52,440 nucleotides of DNA. Origin: Oscillospiraceae bacterium. GTDB taxonomy: Bacteria; Bacillota; Clostridia; Oscillospirales; Ruminococcaceae. Below the pieces are notes generated by a model, which was given only the letters and a program-made list of their open reading frames with translations, made no database searches and had not been told where the DNA came from. Within the stretch, counting starts at the first letter, position 1, and every line of letters starts with the position of its first letter. The stretch lies in the NCBI GenBank assembly GCA_017483465.1, contig JAFUWN010000071.1, forward strand, positions 1 through 52,440. The letters are read 5' to 3'. The translations under genes were made by a program, and so were the position numbers. This document shows, one piece after another, positions 16,688 to 26,526 of this stretch.

Positions 16688-17699
16688 GAATATTTCGATT
16701 TTTATTCCTCATGCCGGCTGTCCGTATCAATGTGCATTCTGCAATCAGAAAATTATTACTGCTCAGGAAAAACTGCCCCGTGCAGAAGATGTCAGAAAAA
16801 TCTGCTCGCAGGCACTCTCGGAAATGCCCGATATTTCTGATACGGAAATTGCCTTTTTCGGCGGAAGCTTTACGGCCATTCCGGAAGCCTATATGCTGGA
16901 ATTGCTCGAAACTGCTCAGGATTTTATCGGAAAAGATAAATTTTCCGGCATCCGGATTTCTACCCGTCCGGACTGTATCAGCAGGGATATTCTTGAAATC
17001 TTAAAAAAATATCATGTTACGGCAATCGAGCTCGGTGCACAGTCTATGAGCAACAGCGTATTAAAAGCCAATCGCAGAGGACATACGGCGGAACAGGTCG
17101 TGAAATCGGCAAAGCTGATCCGGCACTATGGTTTTGCACTCGGCTTGCAGGTGATGTTCGGTCTGTACAAAAGCTCCTGGACAGATGAACTCGAAACCGG
17201 ATGGCAGATTCGTGATCTCAAACCCGATACGGTCAGAATTTATCCGGTTGTGATTCTGAAAGATACTAAGCTTGCAGAATATTACCAGTCCGGAGCATAT
17301 CCGCTGTTTCCGCTTGAAGAAGCCGTTGCTTTTATCGGTCAGCAGATGATACAGTATCATGAAGCCGGTATCCGTGTGATCAAATGCGGACTTCATGCCA
17401 GTGAATTCGTCGAGAAAGATATGCTTGCCGGTTATTATCACCCGGCATTCCGGGAACTGTGTGAGAATCATATTTATTTTTCAAAAATCAATTCTCTGAT
17501 GATAGAAGCCATTACAAACAAGCAGAAACTTCCGGAGATATTTGCCGTCCGTCCGGACTGTATCAGTAAAGCAGTCGGCCAGAAAAAAACAAATGTGAAC
17601 TATTTTCAGAATCAATATCAGATAAGAATAAAAATCATAGGCGATGAAAATTTAGATTTATATGAAGTCAAATCAGCAGAGGAGTCAGTATGTATTTAA
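16677..17699 (+). CDS. radical SAM protein (Elp3-like/YhcC-type)
   Basis: Protein of 340 residues. The radical SAM cluster motif is CPYQCAFCNQK (C-x3-C-x2-C, residues 14-21), followed by FFGGSFTAIP, ISTRPDCISRDIL and IELGAQSMSNSVL, the layout of Elp3-like radical SAM enzymes. The C-terminal acetyltransferase domain of true Elp3 is missing. A homologue in this place between rnc and smc is frequent in Clostridia. The substrate is not known; related YhcC-type proteins are unassigned. It overlaps both neighbours (11 bases with rnc, 10 with smc), so it is strongly coupled to them. Confidence 0.9.
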   Translation: MKHKNISIFIPHAGCPYQCAFCNQKIITAQEKLPRAEDVRKICSQALSEMPDISDTEIAFFGGSFTAIPEAYMLELLETAQDFIGKDKFSGIRISTRPDCISRDILEILKKYHVTAIELGAQSMSNSVLKANRRGHTAEQVVKSAKLIRHYGFALGLQVMFGLYKSSWTDELETGWQIRDLKPDTVRIYPVVILKDTKLAEYYQSGAYPLFPLEEAVAFIGQQMIQYHEAGIRVIKCGLHASEFVEKDMLAGYYHPAFRELCENHIYFSKINSLMIEAITNKQKLPEIFAVRPDCISKAVGQKKTNVNYFQNQYQIRIKIIGDENLDLYEVKSAEESVCI

Positions 17700-20600
17700 A
17701 ATCACTGGAATTGCAGGGATTCAAATCCTTTCCGGATAAGATAAAACTGAATTTCGACAAGGGTCTGACCGCCGTCGTAGGTCCGAACGGAAGCGGAAAA
17801 AGTAATATCGGTGATTCCGTCCGCTGGGTGCTCGGAGAACAATCTACTAAAACACTCCGTGGCAGTAAGATGGAAGACGTTATTTTTTCCGGTACGGTCG
17901 GCAGAAAACCAATGGGGTTCGCTTCTGTCACACTTGTGATTGATAATTCTGAAAATCGTCTTGAAGGTTACGGCGATGAAGTCAGTGTCACAAGAAAATT
18001 ATACCGCTCCGGTGACAGTGAATACAGAATCAACGGCAAGGCCGTCAGATTAAAAGATATTAACGAACTGTTCATGGATACCGGACTCGGCAGAGACGGC
18101 TATTCTATCATAGGTCAGGGCAGAATTGCCGAAATCGTCGGTGCAAAAAGCAACGACAGAAGAGAAATTTTTGAAGAAGCCGCCGGTATCTCAAAATTCA
18201 GATACCGTAAAGCTGAAGCGGAACGCAAGCTTGATCAGGCTCAGGAAAAAATGGAGCGTGTGCAGGATATTTTTCAGGAACTGGAAAGCCGGCTTTCACC
18301 GCTGAAATTACAGGCACAGAAAGCAGAAAAATATCTCGTACTCGCCAAAGAAGAAAAACAGCTCGAAGTTTCCGTCTGGATTCAGCAGCTTGCCGATCTA
18401 CAGCAGAAATTAAAAATTCTGGAAGAAAAGTTTATCGTCAGCCGTACAGAATATGAAAATGCCGAACGGAATATCCGGAATCAGGAAGAAGAAATTCAGT
18501 CCTGTTATCTCAAAATGCAGGAATATTCTGTTGAATCCGAAGAAGCTCATCAGGCTGTGAAAGACCTCAGAGCACAGACCGCTCAGGCTCAGGCAGATAT
18601 TGCAGTTCTCCGGAATGATATTATTCATCATCAGGAAGCTGTAAAACTCGCTCAGAGCCGTCATGAACAAGATCAGAAAGATCAGTCTGCCCAGCAGAAA
18701 AAACTGGAAGAGGCTCAGAAACAAGCCGAATCTATGATGCAGATTTTTACGGATACTCAGCAGGCTCTGACACAGGCACAGAAACGCTTTGCAGTTTCTG
18801 AACAGGCATTTCTGACAGAGGATGAAAATTCCCGTCAGACAGATGAAGCTCTGCATCAGTTATATCTGGAACGCAGTGAATTACAGTTTGCAATCCGTTC
18901 GGATGAGGAAAAAGCTGACCAGATAAGCAAAGAAATTCAGTCTACAGAAGAAGCCACCCTCGGAACAGAACAGGATTTAAAACAGGCCGAAGAAAATTAT
19001 CAGTCTGCTTTGTCTGCCATGCAGGAAATTCAGAATCAGATCACAGCTCAGGAAACAGAAATCACAAAATTCCGGGAAGCTCTGAATCAGGCCAGACAGC
19101 AGAAAAATCAAGCCGAAGAACAATTCCGGCAGATCGGCTTTCAGATGCGTGATAAAAAACAGCGGCACAGAATCCTGACCGATCTGGAAAATCATATGGA
19201 AGGCTTTTCCGGCAGTGTCAAGGCCGTTATGCGGGCAGTTCAGAACGGGAATTTAAAATCTGTTTTCGGAAGCGTGGCACAGCTGATTCAGGTAGATCAG
19301 CAATACGGCATTGCTGTCGAAACGGCTCTTGGTGCAAGTGTACAGCATATTATTGTCGCAGATGAAACCGCTGCCAAAGCCGGCATTCAGTTTCTGAAAG
19401 ACAGCCGTGCCGGACGTGCGACATTTCTGCCATTGACTACCATCCGTGGCAGAAAGCTCAATCCTCAGGATATTCAGGAAATCTCCAGAATGCCGGGCTT
19501 TATTGCCGTCGCAAGTGATCTGGCGGCCTGTGATGCAAAATACAGACAGATTGCCGAAAATCTTCTCGGAAGAATTATTATTGCCGATCAGATTGACAAT
19601 GCGGCTGCAATCGCCAGAAAAAGCGGCTATAAATACAGAATTGTTACTGCTGACGGACAGGTCATCAATGCAGGCGGTTCGTTTACAGGCGGTTCTGTTC
19701 AGAAAACAGGCGGTATGCTTACCAGAAAAACAGAACTGAATGCTCTTCAGAATGAAATTCAGAATCTTGCCTTGCAATGCACACAGGCTGAACAGTCCGC
19801 CCGTCAGACTGCGGATGCCTGTATTCAGGCTGAAAAAAATTTGGATGCTCAGAGCCGGATTTTTGAACAGCTCCGGCAGAAATTCATGACCGCTCAGACA
19901 GATGCTCAGAAAGAAGCCTTTCCGGTTTCACAGTATCGTCAGCAATTGCAGAAACAGACTGCTCTGATGACTGAACTGAAACAGCAGTCTGCTCAGGCTG
20001 ACAGCAGCCTTGCAGAAAAAAAACTGCAGTATGCAAATAAATTACAGGAAATTCAACAGGCAGAAGAAATGCTCTCCGGCATGAAAAACCGGAAATCAGA
20101 ACTTCTGACAGAACGTCAGGAAGCATTTGAAAATTACAGCAATCTGAAAATCAAACTCGCTCAGACAGAAAAAGATAAAGAATCTGCGGAACAAACATTG
20201 CTTCAGATACAGAATATGATAACCAATACACAGGACAGAGAAAAACAATATCTCTCTGAACTGGAAAATTATCAGAAGCAGATTACTCAAAAAACGCAGG
20301 AAATTCAGCAGAAAGAAATATTTTTCTCAGAAACGGAACAGAAAATCAGCTCTGCTGAACAGAAAGCAAAATCGGCTTCTAAAAATCACGATGCTCAGAG
20401 CATTCAGATCAGAAGTCTGCAATCGGATTTAAATACTCTGCATACAGAGAAAGAAAAACTTTCGGCAGAAGTCTCCAGACTCTCAGAACGGCAGAACAGT
20501 ATGCAGACAGAATGCGATCAGATTATTAATAAACTGCTGGAAGTCTATGAACTGACCCGCTCTGAAGCTCAGGCCTTTGCTCAGCCCGTGGAGGATATGA

Positions 20601-21268
20601 CAGAAGCTAAAAAACAGCTCTCTGTTCTGAAACAGAAAATCAGAAGCCTGGGGGCTGTGAATACAGAGGCTATTGCTGAATTCAAAGAAGTATCGGAACG
20701 CCATGCTTTTTATTCCCGTGAAATGACAGACATCAAAAAAGCCCGTCAGGAACTTGAAAAAATGATTCAGGAGCTGACAGGCGAAATGTGCCGGATTTTC
20801 TCGGAAAATTTTCAGATCATCAATCAGAATTTCAAAGAAATTTTTCAGGATTTGTTCGGCGGCGGCCGTGCCGAACTGACTCTCACAGAACCTGAACATG
20901 TCCTGACTTCCGGCATTGAAATCAATGTCGCTCCGCCCGGAAAGGTGATTAAAAATCTGATCTCGCTTTCAGGCGGCGAACAGTCTTTCGTTGCAATTGC
21001 AATTTATTTCGCAATTCTCCGGCTTCGTCCGGCTCCATTCTGTATTCTCGATGAAATCGATGCCGCTCTTGATGAAGCCAATGTCCGAAAATATGCTCGT
21101 TATCTGAAACATTTTACAGATAATACCCAGTTCGTGCTTGTCACCCACAGACGCAGTGCTATGGAAGAAGCCAGCGTTCTCTACGGCGTTACCATGCAGG
21201 AGGACGGCATTTCCAGACTGCTCCGGCTTGAACAGCCCGAAGATATGCCCGAAGAAAATTTGAATTAA
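17690..21268 (+). CDS. smc: chromosome segregation ATPase SMC
   Basis: Protein of 1192 residues, full SMC length. The N-terminal head has LQGFKSFPDKIKL and Walker A GPNGSGKSNIGDSVRWVLGE. Two very Gln/Glu-rich coiled coils flank a hinge near residues 510-670 (VFGSVAQLIQVD, GGSFTGGSVQKTGGMLTRK). The C-terminal head has LSGGEQSFVAIAIYF and FCILDEIDAALDEANV. It forms the condensin-like ring with ScpA and ScpB, whose genes are not in the window. AGGAG precedes the ATG, which lies inside the end of the radical SAM gene. ftsY follows after 13 bases. Nothing suggests a broken frame. Confidence 0.98.
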   Translation: MYLKSLELQGFKSFPDKIKLNFDKGLTAVVGPNGSGKSNIGDSVRWVLGEQSTKTLRGSKMEDVIFSGTVGRKPMGFASVTLVIDNSENRLEGYGDEVSVTRKLYRSGDSEYRINGKAVRLKDINELFMDTGLGRDGYSIIGQGRIAEIVGAKSNDRREIFEEAAGISKFRYRKAEAERKLDQAQEKMERVQDIFQELESRLSPLKLQAQKAEKYLVLAKEEKQLEVSVWIQQLADLQQKLKILEEKFIVSRTEYENAERNIRNQEEEIQSCYLKMQEYSVESEEAHQAVKDLRAQTAQAQADIAVLRNDIIHHQEAVKLAQSRHEQDQKDQSAQQKKLEEAQKQAESMMQIFTDTQQALTQAQKRFAVSEQAFLTEDENSRQTDEALHQLYLERSELQFAIRSDEEKADQISKEIQSTEEATLGTEQDLKQAEENYQSALSAMQEIQNQITAQETEITKFREALNQARQQKNQAEEQFRQIGFQMRDKKQRHRILTDLENHMEGFSGSVKAVMRAVQNGNLKSVFGSVAQLIQVDQQYGIAVETALGASVQHIIVADETAAKAGIQFLKDSRAGRATFLPLTTIRGRKLNPQDIQEISRMPGFIAVASDLAACDAKYRQIAENLLGRIIIADQIDNAAAIARKSGYKYRIVTADGQVINAGGSFTGGSVQKTGGMLTRKTELNALQNEIQNLALQCTQAEQSARQTADACIQAEKNLDAQSRIFEQLRQKFMTAQTDAQKEAFPVSQYRQQLQKQTALMTELKQQSAQADSSLAEKKLQYANKLQEIQQAEEMLSGMKNRKSELLTERQEAFENYSNLKIKLAQTEKDKESAEQTLLQIQNMITNTQDREKQYLSELENYQKQITQKTQEIQQKEIFFSETEQKISSAEQKAKSASKNHDAQSIQIRSLQSDLNTLHTEKEKLSAEVSRLSERQNSMQTECDQIINKLLEVYELTRSEAQAFAQPVEDMTEAKKQLSVLKQKIRSLGAVNTEAIAEFKEVSERHAFYSREMTDIKKARQELEKMIQELTGEMCRIFSENFQIINQNFKEIFQDLFGGGRAELTLTEPEHVLTSGIEINVAPPGKVIKNLISLSGGEQSFVAIAIYFAILRLRPAPFCILDEIDAALDEANVRKYARYLKHFTDNTQFVLVTHRRSAMEEASVLYGVTMQEDGISRLLRLEQPEDMPEENLN

Positions 21269-21281
21269 TCAGGAGGATGTT

Positions 21282-22631
21282 ATGGGATTCTTTTCTAAAA
21301 TCAAAGAAGGCCTGCAAAAAACCAGAGATGCTATGATGCAGAGATTTCAGGCAATTATCAACTCATTCACAAAAATTGACGAAGAACTGTTTGAACAGCT
21401 CGAAGAAACTATGATCATGAGTGATATGGGCGTGGAAACTTCTGTGGAAATCTGCGACAGGCTCCGGAAACTTGTCAAGGAACGTGGCGTGAAAGACCCT
21501 GCGAAAATCATGGATTTAATCGAAGAAGTCATCAGTGATATGCTCGGTGAAGAAACGGAACTGGATTTATCTACCAAACCTTCTGTGATTATGGTAATCG
21601 GTGTCAACGGTGCAGGCAAGACGACTACAATCGGCAAGCTTTGTCATCAGTTCAAGAATGACGGAAAGAAAGTGCTTGTTGCTGCGGCTGATACATTCCG
21701 TGCTGCTGCGATTGATCAGCTCGAAGTTTGGACTCAGAGAGCCGGTGTCGATATTGTCAAACATGCTGAGGGCAGCGATCCGGCTGCTGTTGTATTCAAT
21801 GCGATTACCGCCGCTGTCGCCCGTGAATGCGATGTTCTGATTATTGATACTGCCGGCCGTCTGCATAATAAGAAAAATCTCATGAACGAACTCGCTAAGA
21901 TCAACAGGATTCTTGAACAGAAAGCCGAGGGCTGTTCAGTCGAAACGCTTCTTGTTCTGGATGCGACTACCGGTCAGAATGCCGTCAGTCAGGCGAAGTT
22001 ATTCAACGAAGTGGCGAAGATTACAGGCATTGTCTTAACCAAGCTTGACGGTACTGCTAAGGGCGGTATTATTGTATCTATCAAGAATGAACTCGGCATT
22101 CCGGTGAAGCTGGTCGGTGTCGGAGAAAAAATTGAAGATTTACAGAGATTCAATAATTCTGATTTTATTAAAGCACTGTTCGATCATTCGGATGATGTGA
22201 AGATAGATGAAAAGAAAGAAACTCCGGCCGAAGAAGAATCCGCTCCGGAAATCGAACCGGAAGAAACTCCGGCTGAAGAAGAATCCGCTCCGGAAATTGA
22301 ACCGGAAGAAATTCCGGCTGAAGAAGAATCCGCTCCGGAAATCGAACCGGAAGAAGTTCCGGCCGAAGAAGAATCCGCTCCGGAAATCGAACCGGAAGAA
22401 ATTCCGGCCGAAGAAGAATCCGCTCCGGAAATCGAACCGGAAGAAATTCCGGCCGAAGAAGAATCCGCTCCGGAATCTGAATCCGAAGAAACTCCGGCCG
22501 AAGAAGAAAAGAAAAAGCCGTTTTCATGGCTCTTTATGGAAATCGGCCCTAAAAAGAAAAATAAGGATAACGATGAAAAAGATACTAAAAAAAGAAAAAC
22601 TCTGTTTTCTTCTAAAAAGAAAGGAGAATAA
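21282..22631 (+). CDS. ftsY: signal recognition particle receptor FtsY with acidic repeat C-terminal tail
   Basis: Protein of 449 residues. Residues 1-305 are a complete FtsY NG GTPase: [61 protein letters not shown] and [12 protein letters not shown]. It receives SRP-ribosome complexes at the membrane. After the GTPase comes an odd extension. Six tandem 15-residue acidic repeats of the type E-[TIV][13 protein letters not shown] (22218-22487) and a partial seventh are followed by a basic end rich in lysine that contains PFSWLF and FSSKKK. Acidic tails in FtsY normally precede the NG domain (E. coli A domain). Typical Firmicute FtsY is about 310-330 residues. GGAGG precedes the ATG. Confidence 0.97.
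   Translation: MGFFSKIKEGLQKTRDAMMQRFQAIINSFTKIDEELFEQLEETMIMSDMGVETSVEICDRLRKLVKERGVKDPAKIMDLIEEVISDMLGEETELDLSTKPSVIMVIGVNGAGKTTTIGKLCHQFKNDGKKVLVAAADTFRAAAIDQLEVWTQRAGVDIVKHAEGSDPAAVVFNAITAAVARECDVLIIDTAGRLHNKKNLMNELAKINRILEQKAEGCSVETLLVLDATTGQNAVSQAKLFNEVAKITGIVLTKLDGTAKGGIIVSIKNELGIPVKLVGVGEKIEDLQRFNNSDFIKALFDHSDDVKIDEKKETPAEEESAPEIEPEETPAEEESAPEIEPEEIPAEEESAPEIEPEEVPAEEESAPEIEPEEIPAEEESAPEIEPEEIPAEEESAPESESEETPAEEEKKKPFSWLFMEIGPKKKNKDNDEKDTKKRKTLFSSKKKGE
22218..22508 (+). repeat. six tandem 45-bp repeats in ftsY
   Basis: Six in-frame 45-base units (22218-22487) plus a 21-base partial unit. The units differ mostly at the second codon (ACT, ATT or GTT) and at synonymous sites; the sixth has a changed end (SESE). 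The repeat is a coding minisatellite that can change length without a frameshift. Confidence 0.92.
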
Positions 22632-22634
22632 TCT

Positions 22635-23222
22635 ATGAAAATTGTTATGGCTACCAATAATCAAAATAAATTAAGAGAGGCAAGAGAAATTTTCGGTTCT
22701 CTCGGAATTGAAATTCTCTCCCAGAAAGAAGCCGGCGTTTCGGTCAATCCCGAGGAAAACGGCACAACTTTTGCCGAAAATGCCCTGATTAAAGCCCGTG
22801 CTGTCTATGAGCTGGTTCATCTGCCTGTGATTGCCGATGACAGCGGTCTTTGTGTTGATGCTCTCAACGGTGCTCCGGGAGTGTATTCCGCAAGATACGC
22901 TCCTGAAAATCTGCTCTGTGAAACACTTCTCGAAAATATGAAAGATATTCCGGCAGAGCAGAGAACTGCCAGATTTATGACAGTTGTCGCATTTATCAAC
23001 AAAAACGGCGAAGAAATTACCCTCGAAGGAAGCTGTGAAGGTGTGATCGGCTTTGAAAAACGGGGTTCACATGGTTTCGGCTATGATCCTGTATTTATGT
23101 ACGGAGATAAATCATTTGCCGAACTCGAACCGGAACAGAAAAATGCCGTCAGTCACAGAGGTGCGGCTTTCCGGAATTTATATGATTATTTCAGACTGCA
23201 TGATACACAGGAGGAAAACTGA
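22635..23222 (+). CDS. rdgB: XTP/dITP pyrophosphatase (RdgB/HAM1)
   Basis: Protein of 195 residues. The HAM1 motifs are MATNNQNKLREARE (residues 5-18), TFAENALIKARAV, VIADDSGLCVDALNGAPGVYSARYA, GFGYDPVF and AVSHRGAAFRNL. It removes inosine and xanthosine triphosphates from the nucleotide pool. It follows ftsY by 3 bases, with AAAGGAG inside the end of ftsY, and precedes yhbY by 2 bases, so all three are one transcript. Confidence 0.97.
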   Translation: MKIVMATNNQNKLREAREIFGSLGIEILSQKEAGVSVNPEENGTTFAENALIKARAVYELVHLPVIADDSGLCVDALNGAPGVYSARYAPENLLCETLLENMKDIPAEQRTARFMTVVAFINKNGEEITLEGSCEGVIGFEKRGSHGFGYDPVFMYGDKSFAELEPEQKNAVSHRGAAFRNLYDYFRLHDTQEEN

Positions 23223-23224
23223 TT

Positions 23225-23524
23225 ATGCTTACCAGTAAACAAAGAGCCTATCTCAGAGGACTTGCATCCGGATATGAAACGATCTTCCAGATCGGAAAAG
23301 GCGGTATTTCTGAAAATCTGCTCCAGCAGGTAGATGATGCACTCAGAAAGCGGGAATTAATCAAGCTCAGAGTGCTGGATAATTCCATGCTGACTTCCAG
23401 AGAAGCCGCCGATCAGATCGCAGAAGCCGTCAAAGCTGATGTGGTACAGGTCATCGGCAGCAGATTTGTCTTATTCAAGAGAAATCCGCAGGAACCTGTG
23501 ATTGACCTGAAAGCAGCAAAATAA
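23225..23524 (+). CDS. yhbY: YhbY family ribosome-assembly RNA-binding protein
   Basis: Protein of 99 residues forming one CRM domain: MLTSKQRAYLRGLAS, the RNA-binding loop GKGGISENL, DDALRKRELIKLRVLD and GSRFVLFKR. YhbY binds pre-50S particles. It is placed directly before nadD with the stop sharing one base with the next ATG (TAATG). This yhbY-nadD-yqeK order is widely conserved in Firmicutes. Confidence 0.96.
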   Translation: MLTSKQRAYLRGLASGYETIFQIGKGGISENLLQQVDDALRKRELIKLRVLDNSMLTSREAADQIAEAVKADVVQVIGSRFVLFKRNPQEPVIDLKAAK

Positions 23525-24159
23525 TGCGGAAAATCGGATTGTTCGGCGGTAGTTTCAATCCGCCGCACCTGGGACATCTGCATCTTGCAGAGATTCTGCA
23601 TGATGCACTCTGTCTGGACGAAGTGATTCTGATTCCGGCTAAAAAGCCGCCGCATAAATCAGATAAAGACTACGCTCCGGCAGAGGACAGATTCAGAATG
23701 TGTCAGCTGACGGCAGAATCACATGACTGGCTGCATACCAGCAATTTTGAACTGAAACAGGAACAGGTCAGCTATACTTACTATACGGCGAAATATTTTA
23801 CAGAGAATAATCCGGAGGATAAATTTTTTCTGCTGGTCGGGAGCGATATGCTGACCAGTTTTACAGAATGGTTCCGCTGGCAGGAAATTTTACAGATGGT
23901 GTCACTCGCCTGTATCGCAAGAGAACAGAATGAATATGAAAAATTGATTCCCTATGCCGAAAACTTACGTCAAACTGGTGAAATCCTGCTGGTGAATGCG
24001 GAAAGTTTTACAGTATCTTCTACAAAAATAAGAGACATGCTAAGAAAAAATCAGAATTGTTCTTGCTATTTGTCAGAAAAAATAGTAAAATATATTAGAG
24101 AGAAAAATTTGTATACAGGAAGTGATGCAAATCATGCAGAGATACCAGGTAAAAGATAA
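23524..24159 (+). CDS. nadD: nicotinate-nucleotide adenylyltransferase
   Basis: Protein of 211 residues with the nucleotidyltransferase start GLFGGSFNPPHLGHLHLAE (G-x-F-x-P-x-H-x-G-H), LIPAKKPPHK, LLVGSDMLTSFTEWFRWQEIL and the C-terminal SSTKIRDMLR. It makes deamido-NAD from nicotinate mononucleotide and ATP. It overlaps yqeK by 26 bases (38 if yqeK starts earlier) and yhbY by one base. Confidence 0.97.
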   Translation: MRKIGLFGGSFNPPHLGHLHLAEILHDALCLDEVILIPAKKPPHKSDKDYAPAEDRFRMCQLTAESHDWLHTSNFELKQEQVSYTYYTAKYFTENNPEDKFFLLVGSDMLTSFTEWFRWQEILQMVSLACIAREQNEYEKLIPYAENLRQTGEILLVNAESFTVSSTKIRDMLRKNQNCSCYLSEKIVKYIREKNLYTGSDANHAEIPGKR

Positions 24160-24736
24160 GATTGCTTTTCTGGAAAACAGGCTTTCTCCGAAGCGGTTCC
24201 GGCATTCCTGCAATGTGGCAAGAGCTGCCCGGCAGCTCGCTCAGAAATACGGTGCGGATATGGAACAGGCCTATTTTGCCGGACTGGTGCATGATATCTG
24301 TAAAGAAATCCCGTTTGAAGAACAATATCAGCTGATGACGGCCGGAACATTTCACCCCGATCTGGCGGAACTGAATTCCAGAAAGCTATGGCACGGCATT
24401 GCCGGTGCGGAGTTTATCCGGTCAGAATTTGCAGTAGAGAATGAAGATATTCTGAATGCTGTCCGGTTTCATACTGTCGGCAGGGCCGGAATGTCACTTC
24501 TGGAAGAGATTATTTATATTGCTGATATGATTTCTGAAGAACGGGATTATAAAGGCGTTGAGAAAATGCGGCGGCTCGCTCAGAATGATCTTCAGACTGC
24601 CATGCTGGAAGCCCTGAAAGATGCCATTGCTTCTGTCATGAAGAAAAAAGGGCTGCTTTCGCAGAATACAATTGAGGCCTATAATTTTTATATTTTACAG
24701 GCACAGGAACATAAAACAGATGTGATCAAGAAATAA
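24134..24736 (+). CDS. yqeK: HD-domain diadenosine tetraphosphatase (YqeK)
   Basis: About 200 residues. HD-domain metal motifs are FRHSCNVARAA, LVHDICKEIPFEEQ, WHGIAGAEF, VRFHTVGRAGM and IYIADMISEERDY. The family (YqeK) cleaves Ap4A symmetrically to ADP in Firmicutes. AGGAAG at 24117-24122 is 11 bases from ATG 24134, so I chose it over ATG 24125 and GTG 24122, which are too close. It lies between nadD and an LCP gene with rsfS further on, the conserved Firmicute order. Confidence 0.95.
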   Translation: MQRYQVKDKIAFLENRLSPKRFRHSCNVARAARQLAQKYGADMEQAYFAGLVHDICKEIPFEEQYQLMTAGTFHPDLAELNSRKLWHGIAGAEFIRSEFAVENEDILNAVRFHTVGRAGMSLLEEIIYIADMISEERDYKGVEKMRRLAQNDLQTAMLEALKDAIASVMKKKGLLSQNTIEAYNFYILQAQEHKTDVIKK

Positions 24737-24782
24737 TAGAATAGTATCAATATTGTCTGACTAAGAAAGGAGCTTTCCTGTT

Positions 24783-26135
24783 ATGCCTGAAATCAAAAGC
24801 AGAAAGAAAAATGAAGAAATCCCCGAAGAACATGTTCCGGAAACAAAAAAGAAATCCGAAAAAAAAGCTCAGGTAATCGCTGAACATGATACAGCTGTCA
24901 ATGTCTGGATTAAGATTATTTCTATTCTGATGACACTTGTCCTGATCGTGCTCATGATTCTGAATGCACCGATTATTGAATATACCGCAACAGATCATTT
25001 TAATCAGATCTCACAGATTTCTATTACCAAATATTTCAAAACCAGAAAGCCTATGCAGTATATCGAAGGCAATATCAAGCCGATGAAAAATCAGGAACTC
25101 GAAATCCGTGAAGATGTTGACAAGACTTTCAATGACGGTCTCGATCTGAAACAGACAATCGAGGGACAGTTCACAGTTTTGTTTCTGGGTTTCGACAGCA
25201 CGGAAAACGGAAGCGGCCATCTGCATGATGTGAATTATATGATACAGTTCAATCTCAGAGAAGCCAGCATGAATATTCTCCAGATTCCCCGTGATACGTA
25301 TATGCCGGGTTATACAAATGCCTATACGCATAAATTCAACAGTGTCTATACGTTCGGAAATGAAAAGAAAAGCAATATCCAGCGTATTGTGGACTGCGTT
25401 CAGGAAAATTTCGGCATTCCGGTCGATGCCTATGTGACAACAACCTGTGATAATATTGCCGATATTATTGATATTGTCGGCGGTGTGCCGATTGATATGC
25501 CCTATCCGATTGTATTTGAGGCTGATAAAGTCATCCCCAACGGTGAACAGGTGCTCAGCGGTCAGGAATCAGAATGGTTTTTAAGATTCCGCTACGGCTA
25601 TCAGAACGGCGACATCGGACGGGTGCAGGCTCAGAGAATCTTTATGGCTGCTGCTATGAAAAAAGCCATCAGTATGAGTTCGGTGCAGATTTTCAGTGCC
25701 GTAAATAAAATCTATAAACAAGAATTAATTGCTACTGACATGAGCATGGAGGATATCAGCCGTCTGGCTGATCTTGCCGGTACAATTGATATGGCAAATG
25801 TCAATGTCTTCATGCTCCCCGGTGAGTATACCATGGCAGAGGATCAGGCGATCTGGTCTATTCATAAATCTGCCGCACTCGAAATGCTGAACAAGTATTT
25901 CCGTACCCAGCAGGTGGCTCTGTCTGCCAAGAAAAGTACTATGGTCGAATATATTCCGGAAGATGAATATCAAAGCACGGAATATGATAACCTGGAAGGC
26001 AATCTCCGGGAAATTGATGAAAACGGCGGTGCCAACCCGGAACTGAATTATAATTATAAAGATCAGTTCGACAGAGATTATGACAAGAGAAATCAGACTG
26101 AAACAGAAAGCAGTCAGGATGATGATGAAGATTAA
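24783..26135 (+). CDS. LytR-CpsA-Psr (LCP) family wall-polymer transferase
   Basis: Protein of 450 residues. A charged cytoplasmic start (about 40 residues, Lys/Glu-rich) is followed by a membrane helix near 41-62 (IKIISILMTLVLIVLMILN), then an extracellular LCP domain with FLGFDSTENG, MNILQIPRDTYM, HKFNSVYTFG and later FLRFRYGYQNGDIGRVQAQR. LCP proteins attach teichoic-acid-like or capsular polymers from a lipid carrier to peptidoglycan. The acidic tail ends in a run of aspartates. AAGGAG precedes the ATG. It lies between yqeK and rsfS, as in Clostridia. Confidence 0.93.
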   Translation: MPEIKSRKKNEEIPEEHVPETKKKSEKKAQVIAEHDTAVNVWIKIISILMTLVLIVLMILNAPIIEYTATDHFNQISQISITKYFKTRKPMQYIEGNIKPMKNQELEIREDVDKTFNDGLDLKQTIEGQFTVLFLGFDSTENGSGHLHDVNYMIQFNLREASMNILQIPRDTYMPGYTNAYTHKFNSVYTFGNEKKSNIQRIVDCVQENFGIPVDAYVTTTCDNIADIIDIVGGVPIDMPYPIVFEADKVIPNGEQVLSGQESEWFLRFRYGYQNGDIGRVQAQRIFMAAAMKKAISMSSVQIFSAVNKIYKQELIATDMSMEDISRLADLAGTIDMANVNVFMLPGEYTMAEDQAIWSIHKSAALEMLNKYFRTQQVALSAKKSTMVEYIPEDEYQSTEYDNLEGNLREIDENGGANPELNYNYKDQFDRDYDKRNQTETESSQDDDED

Positions 26136-26159
26136 ATACTAACAAGAGGTGATTCTAAT

Positions 26160-26525
26160 ATGACAGCAGAAGAAAAAATTAAAATCGCAGTCAAAGCACT
26201 GGACTCTAAACGAGGAGAAAATATTCAGGTGCTGAAAGTCAGAGATCTGACAATCTTAGGCGATTATTTTATTATCGCCAACGGTAACAGCACCACACAG
26301 ACCAAGGCTCTCGCTGAAGAAGTCGAATTCCAGCTCTCTCAGCACGGAATCGAACCCCATCATACAGAAGGTATGAACGGTTCCAACTGGTATATTCTGG
26401 ATTATACTGATGTGATTATTCATGTATTCTATCAGGAAACCAGAGATTTCTACAGACTGGAACAGCTCTGGGCAGATGCCGAAAAAATAGATATTTCTGA
26501 CCTGATCATCAAAGAAGGCGAATAA
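26160..26525 (+). CDS. rsfS: ribosomal silencing factor RsfS
   Basis: Protein of 121 residues, single RsfS domain: GDYFIIANGNSTTQTKALAEEVE, EPHHTEGMNGSNWYILDY and VIIHVFYQETRDFYRLEQLW. It binds L14 and stops subunit joining under poor growth conditions. An AAGAGGTG site precedes the ATG. It is 24 bases after the LCP gene and 1 base before the small membrane protein gene, within the same run. Confidence 0.97.
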   Translation: MTAEEKIKIAVKALDSKRGENIQVLKVRDLTILGDYFIIANGNSTTQTKALAEEVEFQLSQHGIEPHHTEGMNGSNWYILDYTDVIIHVFYQETRDFYRLEQLWADAEKIDISDLIIKEGE

Positions 26526-26526
26526 A

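Noticed and set aside
18410-20899. Several minus-strand open frames opposite smc
   Set aside because: They are hydrophobic low-complexity shadows of the Gln/Glu-rich coiled-coil coding sequence and have no recognisable family.
22218-22508. Repeat block resembling a CRISPR array
   Set aside because: The units are tandem without spacers, are multiples of three and lie inside a gene.
22168-22657. Long repetitive open frames on the minus strand and in the +1 frame across the end of ftsY
   Set aside because: They follow from the 45-bp in-frame repeats of ftsY. They have no ribosome site, and the ftsY frame alone gives a known domain.
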